Assembly: GCA_949318235.1 (NCBI GenBank)
Contig: OX439133.1
Span: 17,516,099-17,580,098 of the forward strand
From: Ecdyonurus torrentis
Lineage: Eukaryota > Arthropoda > Insecta > Ephemeroptera > Heptageniidae
Length of the DNA: 64,000 nt
Direction: 5' to 3'
Numbering within the stretch: the first letter of the stretch is position 1; each line of letters starts with the position of its first letter. The notes beneath the pieces are model-generated. The model had not been told where the DNA came from. It did not search any database and saw only the letters and a list, made by a program, of their open reading frames with translations. This document shows, piece after piece, positions 36,493 through 47,838 of the stretch. The position numbers were made by a program, and so were the translations under genes.

Positions 36493-37186
36493 CTAGCCTA
36501 CATTTTAAATTACGAATTTTTTGAAGTTTTAATCCCACAAGAGCCAATGTTAAGTTCAATAATCATTATTTTCTCTTTTCTTATGGTCAAAAATTCTGAA
36601 AATTTTATCACTAGGTAGCTGTTACTATTAACTATTTATTTAATGCCATCATAAATTTTTAACATAAATATTTCATTCATAATAAAGCATTATGGTTGAA
36701 ATATAGAAATAATTTGTTGCTAATTCTACCAATTTCATTAAACTTTGCAATTTTATGTATACTTCTCTATTAAAGGCATAGAACAGGTTAAACAGAAAAC
36801 TTGTGTAACAAATGCAATACTTGTATAAAATACCTGAAAATCAACGTTGATTTGGCCTGTCATAGATTTCTAGTTGTCTATTTTCTATTCATGAAATAGC
36901 AGATGCGGTTTTATAACGTCACAGATTGCTGAAATACTGGAAGCAAAATTCACGGGTTGAAATTTGCAGAAGATGATCGAACTGCACTGCAAATTTAAAC
37001 AAAACAGTAACGACACAGGCTTCGGGGGGGAGGGGGGGGCATAGCCCTAATTTTTAATTCATTAATTAATTTCTGAAATGTGATAAATCATGGTAAATAT
37101 TGACTTTAATAGAATCTACTGACTATACTCTTTCTAAAAATGTGTTCAACTACTGTCCCAACAATCATTAGTCTTCCTCATTGGAT

Positions 37187-37360
37187 CAAAATACTACATA
37201 CAAGATAGGGACACCAACTGGTTCCATAGCGGCATTGTGATTGGTCTATTCTGATCACGTGACCTACAACTCGGGCGCTGATTGGCTCAGACGCTCATTA
37301 TGAATTTCCTGGTGGCTCAAAATTGGCCAAGCGTGTCGCTATCTCGTATGTAGTATCTTG
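37187..37360. mobile_element. H-family MITE with 7-bp target duplication
   Basis: Ends CAAAATACTACATACAAGAT and ATCTCGTATGTAGTATCTTG, flanked by ATTGGAT at 37180-37186 and 37361-37367. The paralogous site near 33475 (CTCATTGGATATGATTC) lacks it. The interior carries TGATCACGTGACC and three ATTGG boxes. Confidence 0.85.
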
Positions 37361-38192
37361 ATTGGATATGACATAGCGAGATTTTTAATTAAATACTTGA
37401 TAACATTTACGGCAATATTTATTCATTGATAATTTATTACAAACAGTCAGTCTATGTGCTTCCTAATTTCATTCATTAGCAACGTTTTGTGCAAACATAT
37501 CTTCAATCTAAAATGCTACTACTCGACATGAAGATAGTAGGATTAAAATTACTACTTATAATTATATAACTGAGTAAATCCATTAATTATATAAAAATTA
37601 AATATAAAATATACTAAATTAAAAAAAAAATATATATACAAAATTGAGTTTATTACTTAACTTTATAAAATAATAATTAGTATTATTATTTAAATATAAA
37701 AAAAAATCTGTAATACGTAAAAATGTATAACAAAAATGGGATATTTGGGGAATTTATTAAACTTTCCAAATGTAAAAAAAAAAAAAAAAAAAAAGCCTAA
37801 TTTTAAATTACGCGTTTTTATTATTATTATTATTTATTTTTTTCAAGTTTTAGTCTCATAAAAGCTCATAAAATAATTATTTTCTCTTTTCTGATGACCT
37901 CGGGTCCCAAAAATACTACCTTTGGCATATAGCTGTCACTGTTAGCTTTCAAATATGTCATAAAATTTTGAAGTTTGGCTGCGTCATTGATTTCTAATAT
38001 ATATTCTACGCACGAAATGGCAGATGCTGTTTAATGACGTCACAGCTCGCTGGAATATTGGCGCGCGAAAACAAGCGAGCTGTGACATCATAGAGCCACA
38101 CCTGCCATTTCGTGAATGTGAAAAAAATAAGAAATCAATGTTTTCGAACAAAACTTACTGACAATAGATTTTCAGTTAGGTTAGGATATGTT

Positions 38193-38315
38193 TTAAGAAG
38201 GTAGGGGAGCGTAGATGGCAGCACAGTGAAATTGTCATAACAAAAAGTCAGCCATATTTTATAACAGCTGATACCGTGCTGCCATCCAAACTCCCCTACC
38301 TCTTTACAGCGACTC
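38193..38315. mobile_element. G-family foldback
   Basis: GTAGGGGAGCGTAGATGGCA is mirrored by TGCTGCCATCCAAACTCCCC; about 120 bp. Other copies are at 40311-40433, 53053-53340 (containing H) and 58516-58645. Confidence 0.75.
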
Positions 38316-38701
38316 TCCAGACCAGACAACATGACCTTTTATTTCATTAAACAATTAAAGAGATTTTCAAAACTACAATTATTTTGTCCAAGAACCCAAT
38401 CATGACGCCTTAAACGTATAAGAAAATTTTCAACTTATGCAACCTGCAACACTTTTTCTATTGAACATCACCAGTCATGACGTCAGCAATAGTGCACGCA
38501 TGTGTTGTTGACTACTTTACAATTTTTTAGAGCTCTTTTGCAAAAACCTATATGAAACTGAAGTTACATTTGGGTAATATTGAAAATTGATAATGTTACT
38601 GAGTATCCCTTTTTGTATTAATTGAAATAAAAGTATATATGTTGTTAGGGCTGGAGAGTAGCTTTAAGGTTTCTGACTCTCAATATATTTTTTTCTTAAT
38701 A

Positions 38702-39242
38702 GACAACTTGCATGCCGTGTTTTTTTATAGTCTTAAAAAATTCTTTAGGAAAAATAAATAATATTGGTGCATATAAAACTTCTTAAAAAATGCTCCTTGA
38801 TATTTAAAATAATTTTTGAAATTCAAATTTTATTTGAAGTAAAGACGGTGGCCATTACGCCGAAAGACGGTTCGCGTTTCTTTTGCTTTTTAATTGTTGA
38901 AATCGTTCAAACGAGTTCGCACCAACTGAAGAATCTTTTCAACGGCCGAATTTTTTAAAAAAATCTGTATTTTCTCCAACAGAGCTGTTTAAAAAATTCG
39001 GCCGTTGAAAAAAATTCTGCAGTTGGTGCGAACTCGTTTGAACGATTTCAACAATTAAAAAGCAAAAGAAACGCGAACCGTCTTTCGGCGTAATGGCCAC
39101 CGTCTTTACTTCAAATAAAATTTGAATTTCAAAAATTATTTTAAATATGAAGGAGCATTTTTAAGAAGTTTTATATGCACCAATATTATTTATTTTTCCT
39201 AAAGAATTTTTTAAGACTATAAAAAAACGGCATGCAAGTTGT
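38702..39242. mobile_element. 541-bp near-perfect palindrome with TA target duplication
   Basis: GACAACTTGCATGCCGT at the left is mirrored by ACGGCATGCAAGTTGTC at the right, with TA at 38700-38701 and 39243-39244. Arms of about 255 bp match almost base for base up to a short loop near 38965-38985. The open frame in the left arm is only the mirror of the right arm and has no independent support. Confidence 0.92.
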
Positions 39243-40283
39243 CTATTTCATTTGTTTTATTTCACATGCTAATATACTTGTTTGTTTGTTTTTTTTTATG
39301 TGCTATACCATCCTGATACCATCATTCATCAGATAGAATCAATTTAAAAAGTTTAAAATAGTTAGATTGAAAATTAAATATATAAAAACTAAATATTAAA
39401 TTATAATATAAAAATAAAATATAATGTTAACATTTACTTAAAAATATTAAAATAAATATTTAAAAGTAAATGTTAAAAAAAATAAATTGTTATAAAGTAT
39501 TTATATAAAAGAAAAAAAGTTAAAATTTTGTTTGAACAATGGTATAGTAAATTTAATATAGTAGATATAAAAATATATAAAGCTTAGTAATAGAACAGTT
39601 TCATAATTTTTTTTTGTACAATACCAACAAACTGCAACTTACAAGATAACGGAGTATGCATTTATGTTAAATTCGACGCCATGTTGGATCACTTAATAGT
39701 ATGGGCTGAACAGAAAAATGAATCATTGTACAGTTTAAAAATAATTGTTAGTAAGATCATTGAAAGCATTGATGTTGTTGATAGATTGAATTAGTATCTC
39801 AAGTATGTGAGAAAAATAATAATAATAAAAATAACTGGTCTCCCAAAGAAAATATAGCAAAAAAAAAAGGGTGTTTTCTATGCCGTTTCCTATATGTTTT
39901 CATTTCTCCAGTATGGCACTTACGCGTACTAAATATGACGTCATGCGCATACACCCTATATTATAAAGTATAGGAAAATGAGGAAGACCCAATATTTTGC
40001 CTGGTTAATTTTAGTGCATATTCTAAGAGAGGAAAATATCTTGTAGCGATAGTTGAGAATTTCTAATTTTTTACTTCATTAAATATTTTTAATCACTTGT
40101 TGAGTCTCAAAATGACGTCACGAGCGTCAACTTTTCCTTTGCAAATATGCGTAATCTATCATTTGTGACGTCATTTATCAAATCTTTAAATTTAAATAAA
40201 AACTTAATGAAATCAAAAGTATGGATATCAATCGATTCAGGACGACGTCCTCCTTTAAAATATGAAATAAAATTATCACTAAA

Positions 40284-40612
40284 ATGTTGTTATCCTCAGT
40301 GTTATAGTTTTTAAGGGGAAAGGTTGGCGTAGATGGCAGCACGATATTTCAAATATCAGCTGTTATTTAATATGGCTGACTTTATAATTTACAATTACAC
40401 TGTGCTGCCATCTACGGCCCCCTTTCTACTTAAAAACCGAGGCTGGCGAGATTGAGAAGTCTGCACGTATTCTAATTTTATCCGGTGACTAGCGCCGTAG
40501 ATAAGAAACCTATAATGGCATTACTACTTTTGATCAAGTTTTTTAAGTGACTTTGGTCGACCTCCTAGATCTCGCCAGCTTCATTAAAAACTGTAACAGT
40601 GAGGAATATGAT
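40284..40612. mobile_element. J-family foldback carrying a nested G element
   Basis: Outer arms pair CCTCAGTGTTATAGTTTTTA with TAAAAACTGTAACAGTGAGG, and then GAGGCTGGCGAGAT with ATCTCGCCAGCTT. The left arm is interrupted at TTAA by G (40311-40433). Copies at 53025-53525 and 58497-58815 have the same nesting. Confidence 0.78.
40311..40433. mobile_element. G-family foldback nested in J at TTAA
   Basis: TTAA at 40311-40314 and 40430-40433. Arms GGCGTAGATGGCAGCAC and GTGCTGCCATCTACGGCC. J's uninterrupted right arm shows a single TTAA at the equivalent place. Confidence 0.82.
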
Positions 40613-40614
40613 TT

Positions 40615-40923
40615 TTAAGGGAGTAAGGTACCGACTTTATATCTCAAAAACTTGAACGTGTTTTGGGTCTAAATTTGGTGTCATTGTGAAGCTACGGGTC
40701 ACACCTAGCCGTGATAAAAATTTCTAGATGTTTGACCGTCCTGAAAAAAAAAATTTTCAAATTAACACTGGGATTTAAACGTCAAAAAATCATGTAAAAT
40801 TAATTTGCACAGAGACCCCCAAAATTTTGCTCAAGCTGAAGTATCATTGTAGAAAATTTCAATTTATTTTAGACGAATAAAGTTTGTGTCTAATGCCTAA
40901 CGTTGGTACTCTACACCCTTTAA
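40615..40923. mobile_element. TTAA-flanked MITE with GGTACCGAC ends
   Basis: TTAAGGGAGTAAGGTACCGA to GTTGGTACTCTACACCCTTTAA. Copies lie at about 53525-53845 and 58825-59130. Confidence 0.7.
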
Positions 40924-40992
40924 TATTTTAAAATTGAAAGCCATCACATTCTTATCTCCAGATCTTTACTTGCAAATCAAAATATTTATAAT

Positions 40993-41311
40993 TTAAGGAT
41001 TGTATATAGATGGCTTTTATCTCAAAAGCTAAAAATAAACTACCAAATTTTATGATGCCATTTGAAAGTTAATAGTAACAGCTACTTATGATAAAATTTT
41101 CAGAACCCATGACCATCAGATAAGCATGGGCTCTTATGGGACTAAAATTTCAAAAAATCATAATTAAACATCTAGCATGGTAACCCCCGGCCCCATAATT
41201 TTTACCTTTTTGTAGATACCTAATTCTAATGTATCACTGTACAAAATTTCAGATTTTGGTGTCTTTACAACTTTTTAGTCAAATCCCGCATTAGCTAATT
41301 TCCCGTCTTTT
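40993..41311 (+). mobile_element. B-family MITE present only in block copy 1
   Basis: Begins TTTAAGGATTGTATATAGAT and ends near TTTCCCGTCTTTTAA. The equivalent position in block copy 2 (about 59195) continues without it, so B moved, or was lost, after the duplication. Confidence 0.7.
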
Positions 41312-43032
41312 AAATAACTTGTCAATAAATTTTGATTCATTTACCAAGCATCATCCATCATAATTTGGTATTCAATAAATAAATATATTTATTAAATAAT
41401 AAAAACAAAAATATATATACTAAAATATATATTTTGTTTGCTATTAAATATTACTAACAAAATAGTATTTTATTAAATAAAACTCTTTATATTCATTTAA
41501 AATAAACTACAAAATACATACTTTATATAAGAATGTATTATTTGCAAAAATTAAATTAAATATGTTGAACTGTGAAAAGTAAATTGAATAAAAAGTAAAA
41601 TTATGGTTTAGTGACGTCTCAACGCCCCCTGCCCCCACCCCCCCCCCCCCCAAAAAAAAAAAGGAACAATAGAAAAAGGGAACATGCGTTCTATAAATCG
41701 AGCTTCATTAAATTACCCTTCTACGCCATACTGGATCAATGATCAACATTGCTAGCATAGGACAAACTTTGTTTTTGTTTATTTTTCTTTGAGAAATCGT
41801 GTTATTTTTGGTTTATATTATTTTTCTCACATACTTGAGATACTAATTAAGTCAACCTATTAACAACATCAATGCCCTCAAAAATATTGCTAAGTATTAT
41901 TACTAGAGACTCGATTTGCTGGTTCTCTCGACTTTTTTTTCTATTATTATTAGGTAACTTTTACCTTAAAATTAGTACAAATTAAAAATTTTGAAGTCGT
42001 TTAAGCGTTACCAATTTTCTACATTATTAAACTTTTTTTTCTTGTTGTTGTTGGACAGCCAATCATTGTCAAATATTCTTACTCTACTTTGCAGAACAAA
42101 CTGATGTTTATTCAATAAAAAAAATCTGAATTCAACGTAACGCAATATTAACAAATGAGAAAGAATTGGATATGATATAACGATAAATTTAATTTCTACT
42201 TAACATTTATAGCTTAATTATTTATTCATGTTTTGATTTATCTTTGTTGATAATTTATTACAATATAGTCAGTGTTATGTGCTGTCTAATTCATCTTTAC
42301 CAGTATTCGCAATTTTTACATTGTACTGATATCTTTAACATCCAACTGCCGATTCAACAGCTTCCTCTAGGAAGTAGTAACACATTCATCTATTAAATGC
42401 TGTTGCAACTATATATCCTACGATTAATTAGATTTAATATATAAAACTTAAATATAAAATATTAAAAAATAAACCAAATTAAATACTACATAAATTTAGT
42501 AATTAATTTTACACAATAATATCTTTAATATTGATTATAAAAAAATTAACATTTGTCTAAAACAATTAAAAATGTGTGGCAAGATTAAATTACATACTTG
42601 GATAATTTATTTAAAAGTTAAAACAAAAAACACAAAATTCATATTTGACTGACATAAGTTACATTTATATAGGATTAGGTATTTTCAAAATTTTAAAAAT
42701 TTAGATTACCAGCCTACAATTTAAATTACGATTTTTGGAAATTTTAGTCCCATAAGAGCCAATGCTAATTTCAATAATAATTATTTTATCTCTTATTTTA
42801 TGGTCTAAAGTTCAAAAATTGTTATCATAGGTAGCTGTTACTGATAACTTTTAAATGACATTATAAAATTTTGGAGTGATTTATTTAGATTCTGAGAAAC
42901 AAGCCATACAAATACAACTCTTTAACATATTTATCTCATTCATAATAAAGTATTATGGTTGAAATATAGAAATAAGTTGTTGCTAATACTACTAATTTTA
43001 TTAAAATTATCAGTTTTATGTACACTTCTCTA

Positions 43033-43337
43033 TTAAAGGCATAGAACACATTAAACAAAAAACTTATGTAACACTTGTAATACTTGTATATTATACCTAA
43101 AAATCAACGTTGATTTGGCCTGAGTCATTGATTTCTAAAATATTTTCTATTCACGAAATGGCAGATGTGGTTTTATGACGTCACAGCTCCCTGGAATACT
43201 GGCACACAAAATCACGCGAGCTGTGACATCATAAAGCCGCACCTGCCATTTCGTGAATATAAAATAAATTAGAATTCAGTGATTCCGGCCAAAACGTACT
43301 CACAGTTGATTTTCAGTTATGTTAGGATATGTTTTAA
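43033..43337. mobile_element. F-family foldback, reference copy (305 bp)
   Basis: TTAA at both ends (43033-43036, 43334-43337). Arms of about 140 bp: GAAATGGCAGATGTGGTTTT with its mirror AAAGCCGCACCTGCCATTTC, and the CAGCTC/GAGCTG pair, around a TGGCACACAAAATCACGC loop. The left arm contains TATGACGTCACAG. Other copies are at 47061-47350, 49081-49385, 51654-51920 and 60896-61128; halves near 29063, 33066, 36769, 37985 and 56195. Confidence 0.82.
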
Positions 43338-44635
43338 GGCGTTAGGGGAGCGTAGATTGCAGCACAGTGAAATTTTTGTACGAAACAGTCAGGCAGGCGG
43401 TAATTTAGGTGGTACGGGATTTGAATAAAAACTGGTAAAGAATGAAAAATTTGAATTTTTTTAATTGTTACGTAAGATTAAGGTATCTTGAAAATGTAAT
43501 AAAATTTAGAGGGTCACCATGCTAGATTTTTTGAAATTTTAGTCCCATAAGAGCCAATGTTAATTTCATTAATTATTTTCTGTCTTATATCATATTGTCA
43601 TGTGTTCTAAAAATTTTATCATAGGTAGCTGCTACTATTAATTTTTTTTAAAAGTATCATAAAATTTCAAAGTTTTATTTTTAGATGCAAGCGGGCAAGG
43701 AGATATTCAAATGAAAAATACTAGACATACTTCTGCCTGTTTTAAGCCATAGATTCTTCTTTATTTTTTTTTTTAATTTTTCTTTAAACCGGTAACCTTT
43801 ATAGAAATGTTGCTATACTTGTTTTTTTCATGTCGCATTATATAATAACAAAATCTTGCTCTATTATAGTCTTTAACATTTAAATTAACATTTTACATTT
43901 CAAAGGTATCTTCAAAGATGTAAAAAAAAAAAACACAGAAAAAGGGGGGGGGGGGGGGCTAAAAAAAATGCTAGATTAAAAATGATATTTTTGTGGTTAA
44001 TTTTATTTCTTTTAAGTTTTAGTCCAATAGGAGCACAGGTTAATTTCAATAAATATTTTCTCTCATATATATATATATATGATGACGTCACATGAAATAA
44101 TGTTAACTCAAAATTAAAAACAGAGTGAATATAAAAAAATAATAATAAAATAAACTCATGATACCCTATATTATGGTAATTTAAAAAAAAAATCCCTCAT
44201 CTGACAACTATGATGAGCTCTGAAAATATTCAGTAGTATTTTCGGTATAGTTGTTATACAGTACATTGAATAACAACGAAAATCTTTGGGATAAAAATTT
44301 GAATTTGAGAGATATGGACTTTTTATCTAAACGTTGAAAAATATTGTAAAGTGAAAATTTTAGTAGATAGAAAAATATCTTAAAACCTGGATTTCTACAA
44401 GTCAATTATTATTATTTAATGTATTTTTAACATTGATTTTTTCTGAAATTTTAGCAACCATACAAAAAAAAAATCAAATTTTAATGGCACCAACTTATTC
44501 CAATGTTAAGCTAAGTTATGTAGTAATTAAAAATTTCACCCTAAAATTTTGATGTTTCCGTTTTTTTCGTTTTTTCGTTTCGTTTCATTTTTTTTTTTTT
44601 TTTTTTTTCCTTTTTTTTTTTTTGATGCAATATTA

Positions 44636-44722
44636 TGCAAAAATGTTGAAAAATGTTGCAAAATGTTGCAAAAACATAACAAATGTTGAAAATATTGAAA
44701 AATGTTGAAAATGTTGAAAATA
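44636..44722. repeat. ATGTTGAAAA/ATGTTGCAAA minisatellite
   Basis: About nine degenerate 9-11-bp units. The equivalent tract in block copy 2 (63265-63357) differs in unit composition. Confidence 0.8.
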
Positions 44723-45344
44723 AATGGGTATTAAACGACTTAAAATTGCGCAATTGGCACTCATTTTTCATTAAAAGTGACCTAAATATGACAGAAAAAA
44801 TTGTTGAAAAACTTTAAATCCGGTCTCTACTTATAATATTCCTATGCAGCCCATGTTATTGAGTGATCCAACATGGCGTTGACTTTAACATGAATGCATA
44901 CACCCTATATTCATTAGCAATAAGATAAGAAGATTTGAAATCGAAAATTTATTTTTTTTATTTTTTAAATTCAACTGTTTAAATTTATGAAGGTGTTGTT
45001 CCCAATAGTACTGTCTAATTACATTATCTCATATGTATTATACATGCTATTTGATTTTTTTATTTATGTTTTCAGTTAATATTCTATATTAAAACATCAA
45101 TCTGTATATTTTAAACATTTCGTGTCAAAAAACAATTAAAGTTAGATTTTCAGCATTTACAAATAAGATTTATAATCAATAAATATAAAATAACTAATTA
45201 AAAATAAAACACACAACATAATGAAATTTAAATAATCATATTTTATTTATTAATTTGCATTAGTAAAGAAAACTTTAATTTTTGTTTTAATTTTTTTTTT
45301 AATTTTCATGTTGTAGTTTTATAACATAAAATAATTTCTTAATA

Positions 45345-45797
45345 CTTAAAGGCGTAGTCAACAATAAATTTATTAATAGTAATCATCGCGTTATTAACCC
45401 TCACGATATCACAAAGTTTTAATTACTAACGTGCTGAGAGCAAGAGCCGTTACAGCGACCCAGAACCTACGTCACAACTTAACTTGTACTTCGCTAGTTC
45501 GGCGAAATTATCAGTTCATTTTTTTTATTTTTCGCTAGTTGACGTAACATTTTAAGTATATAAAATGATTTACGGTTATAAATATGTAGTAAAAAATAGT
45601 ATTCAAAAATAAGAGTTACTATACCGCTCGCGCCAAGCTAGAGTGAGAGCAAGTTGTAGCTGTGGCGTAGGTTCGGGGTAGCTGAACGGCTTTAACTCTC
45701 AGCGTGTTAAAAGTTAAAAATTTTAGATTGCGTTTTGGGAAGGATAAAATACACGATGATCACTATTTACAAAGCCAGCGTTGACAACTCCTTCAAG
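45345..45797. mobile_element. I-family foldback, copy 1
   Basis: Outer arms CTTAAAGGCGTAGTCAAC and GTTGACAACTCCTTCAAG; inner arms GAGCCGTTACAGCGACCC and GGGTAGCTGAACGGCTTT. About 450 bp, non-coding. Confidence 0.8.
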
Positions 45798-47379
45798 AAT
45801 GAGAATAAGAATGATCTATAAATTGCAACCACATTGAAGAGTTTAATTTATTGAAGAACTTTGAGATTTTTTTTCCTCACATATTTGAGGTACTATTTCA
45901 ATATATGAACAACTTCAATGATCTCAAAAATATTTCTTAGTATTATTAGTAGAGACTGGACTTGCCGGCACTCTCGACTTTTTTGTTATTATTAGGTAGC
46001 TTTTAACCAAAAATGAGTACGAATTGGAAAATTTTAAGTCGTTTAAGCGTTACCAACTCTTACCATTTTTTTTGTTGTTGTTGGACAGCCAATGATTGTC
46101 AAAGAGCCTTACTATACTTTGCAGAACAAACTGATGTTTTATCAATCTGAATTGAACTTTACGCAATATTAACAAGAAAGAAAGAATTTGATATGATACA
46201 GCGAGATTTTTAATTTGATACATGATAACATTTATAGATTAATTATATTCATTCATGATTCAGTTTGCAATTATTTTTTGAGAATTTTTACAAATACAGT
46301 GAGGCTAATATGTAGTTGTCTTATTTCATTCATGTGTAGCAGTGTTATACGCAACTGTAAATTATTCTGATACTAAGAAATTATCAATCTTTAAAAGGTT
46401 CCACAGACTTGAAAGTTTTAAATACTGTTTAGAGTCACTTATCAAGTCTGATCAGATTTAATATATTAAAATTAAATATTAAATAAAAAAAAACAAATTA
46501 GATACAAAATAGATTTAATATTAAATTTTGCACAATTAATCTTATAAAAAAGTATTTAAATATAACAACAACTAAAATTTTGTCTAAAACATACGCAAAT
46601 TTATCTGTGGCAAAAAATGAGATACTTGGGTAATTTATTAAAAAGATGTAAAGAAATAAAAAAAACTGATCTTAAGCTACGTTAAATGAGGATTAGGTAT
46701 TTACCAATATGTAAAATTTTTAGTTCACCAACCTACACTTTAAATTACGTTTTTTAGGAAGTTTTAGTCCCATAAGAGCCAATGTTAAATTCAATAAAAA
46801 TAATTTTATCTCTTATTTTATGGTCTTAAGTTCTAAAAATTTTGTCATAGATAGTTATTACTGATAACTTTTAAATGACATTATAAAATATTGGAGTGAT
46901 CTATTTAGATTCTGAGAAAAAAGCTATACAAATACAATTCTTTAACATATTTATCAGATATTTATTTTGTTTATTATAAAGTATTATGGTTGAAATATAG
47001 AAATAAGTAGTTGCTAATTCTAATAATTTTATTAAACTTTGCAGTTTCATGCTAACTTTTCTATTAAAGGCATAGAACAAGTTTAACAAAAAACGTGCGT
47101 AACACCTGTAATACTTGTATAAGATACCTGAAAATTAACGTTGATTTGGTCTGAGTCATTGATTTCTTTTTCTATGCACAAAATGGCAGATGCGGTTTTA
47201 TGACGTCACAGCTTGCTGTAATACTGGCGCGAGAAAACGAGCGAGCTGTGACATCATAAAGCCGCACCAGCCATTTTGTGAATGGAAAATAAATTAGAAT
47301 TCAATGATCTCGCCAAAACTTACTGAAAGCTGATTTTTATATGCCGTAGTTTATATACATGAAAATAATTTCCTAATAA

Positions 47380-47838
47380 TTAAAGGCGTAGTCAACAATG
47401 GCTTTATTAATAATAGTAATAATCGTGTAACTTTCACGAAAACACAATCTCGAAGTTTTTATTACTAACGCGCTCATTATGAAAGCCGTTACAGCGACCC
47501 AGAACCTACGTCACAACTTAACTTGTACTCGCGCTAGTTCGGTGCAAGTAATAGTTCAACTTTTTTTTTTTGTTTCGCTACTTGGCGTAACATTTTAAGT
47601 ATATGAAAGATTTTACGGTTACAGATATGTAGTAGAAAGTAGTATTCAGAAATAAGAGTACTATACCGCTTGCGCCAAGCTAGAGTGAGAGCAAGTTGTA
47701 GCTGTGACGTAGGTTCAGGGTCGCTAAACGGCTTTTGCTCTCAGCGCATTTGAAATTAAAAATTTGAGATTGCAAATTCGGGAGGTTTAATAAAACGATG
47801 TTCATTATTTAAAAAGCCAGCGTTGGCAACTCCTTTAA
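47380..47838. mobile_element. I-family foldback, copy 2
   Basis: TTAA at 47380-47383 and 47835-47838. Same inner pair (AGCCGTTACAGCGACCCAGA with CAGGGTCGCTAAACGGCTTT), here closer to perfect. Confidence 0.82.

Larger units (their letters stand above)
41911..44831. mobile_element. Element X (~2.9 kb) inserted in A, copy 1
   Basis: Left end TAGAGACTCGATTTGCTG is mirrored by AAATCCGGTCTCTA at the right. Flanks are the two halves of an A element (AAAAATATTGCTAAGTATTA before; CCTATGCAGCCCATGTTATT after). No coding capacity, so it would be non-autonomous. The TAGAG start recalls hAT termini, but the flanking 8-mers match only weakly. Boundaries are my inference. Confidence 0.5.
39640..44909. repeat. 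Large duplicated block, copy 1 (~5.3 kb)
   Basis: Homologous, in the same order, to 56840-63544. Long stretches are almost identical (for example 42340-42500 with 60200-60380, and 43260-43690 with 61055-61470). Module order: A (reversed), G in J, K-like element, B (only in this copy), partial A, X left end, B, F, B, TATCGGTTTA-MITE fragment, ATGTTGAAA minisatellite, X right end, A right end. Confidence 0.9.

Noticed and set aside
38764..38958. 64-residue open frame in the 541-bp palindrome
   Set aside because: It exists only because the arm is open; the mirrored arm and lack of codon bias argue against a gene.
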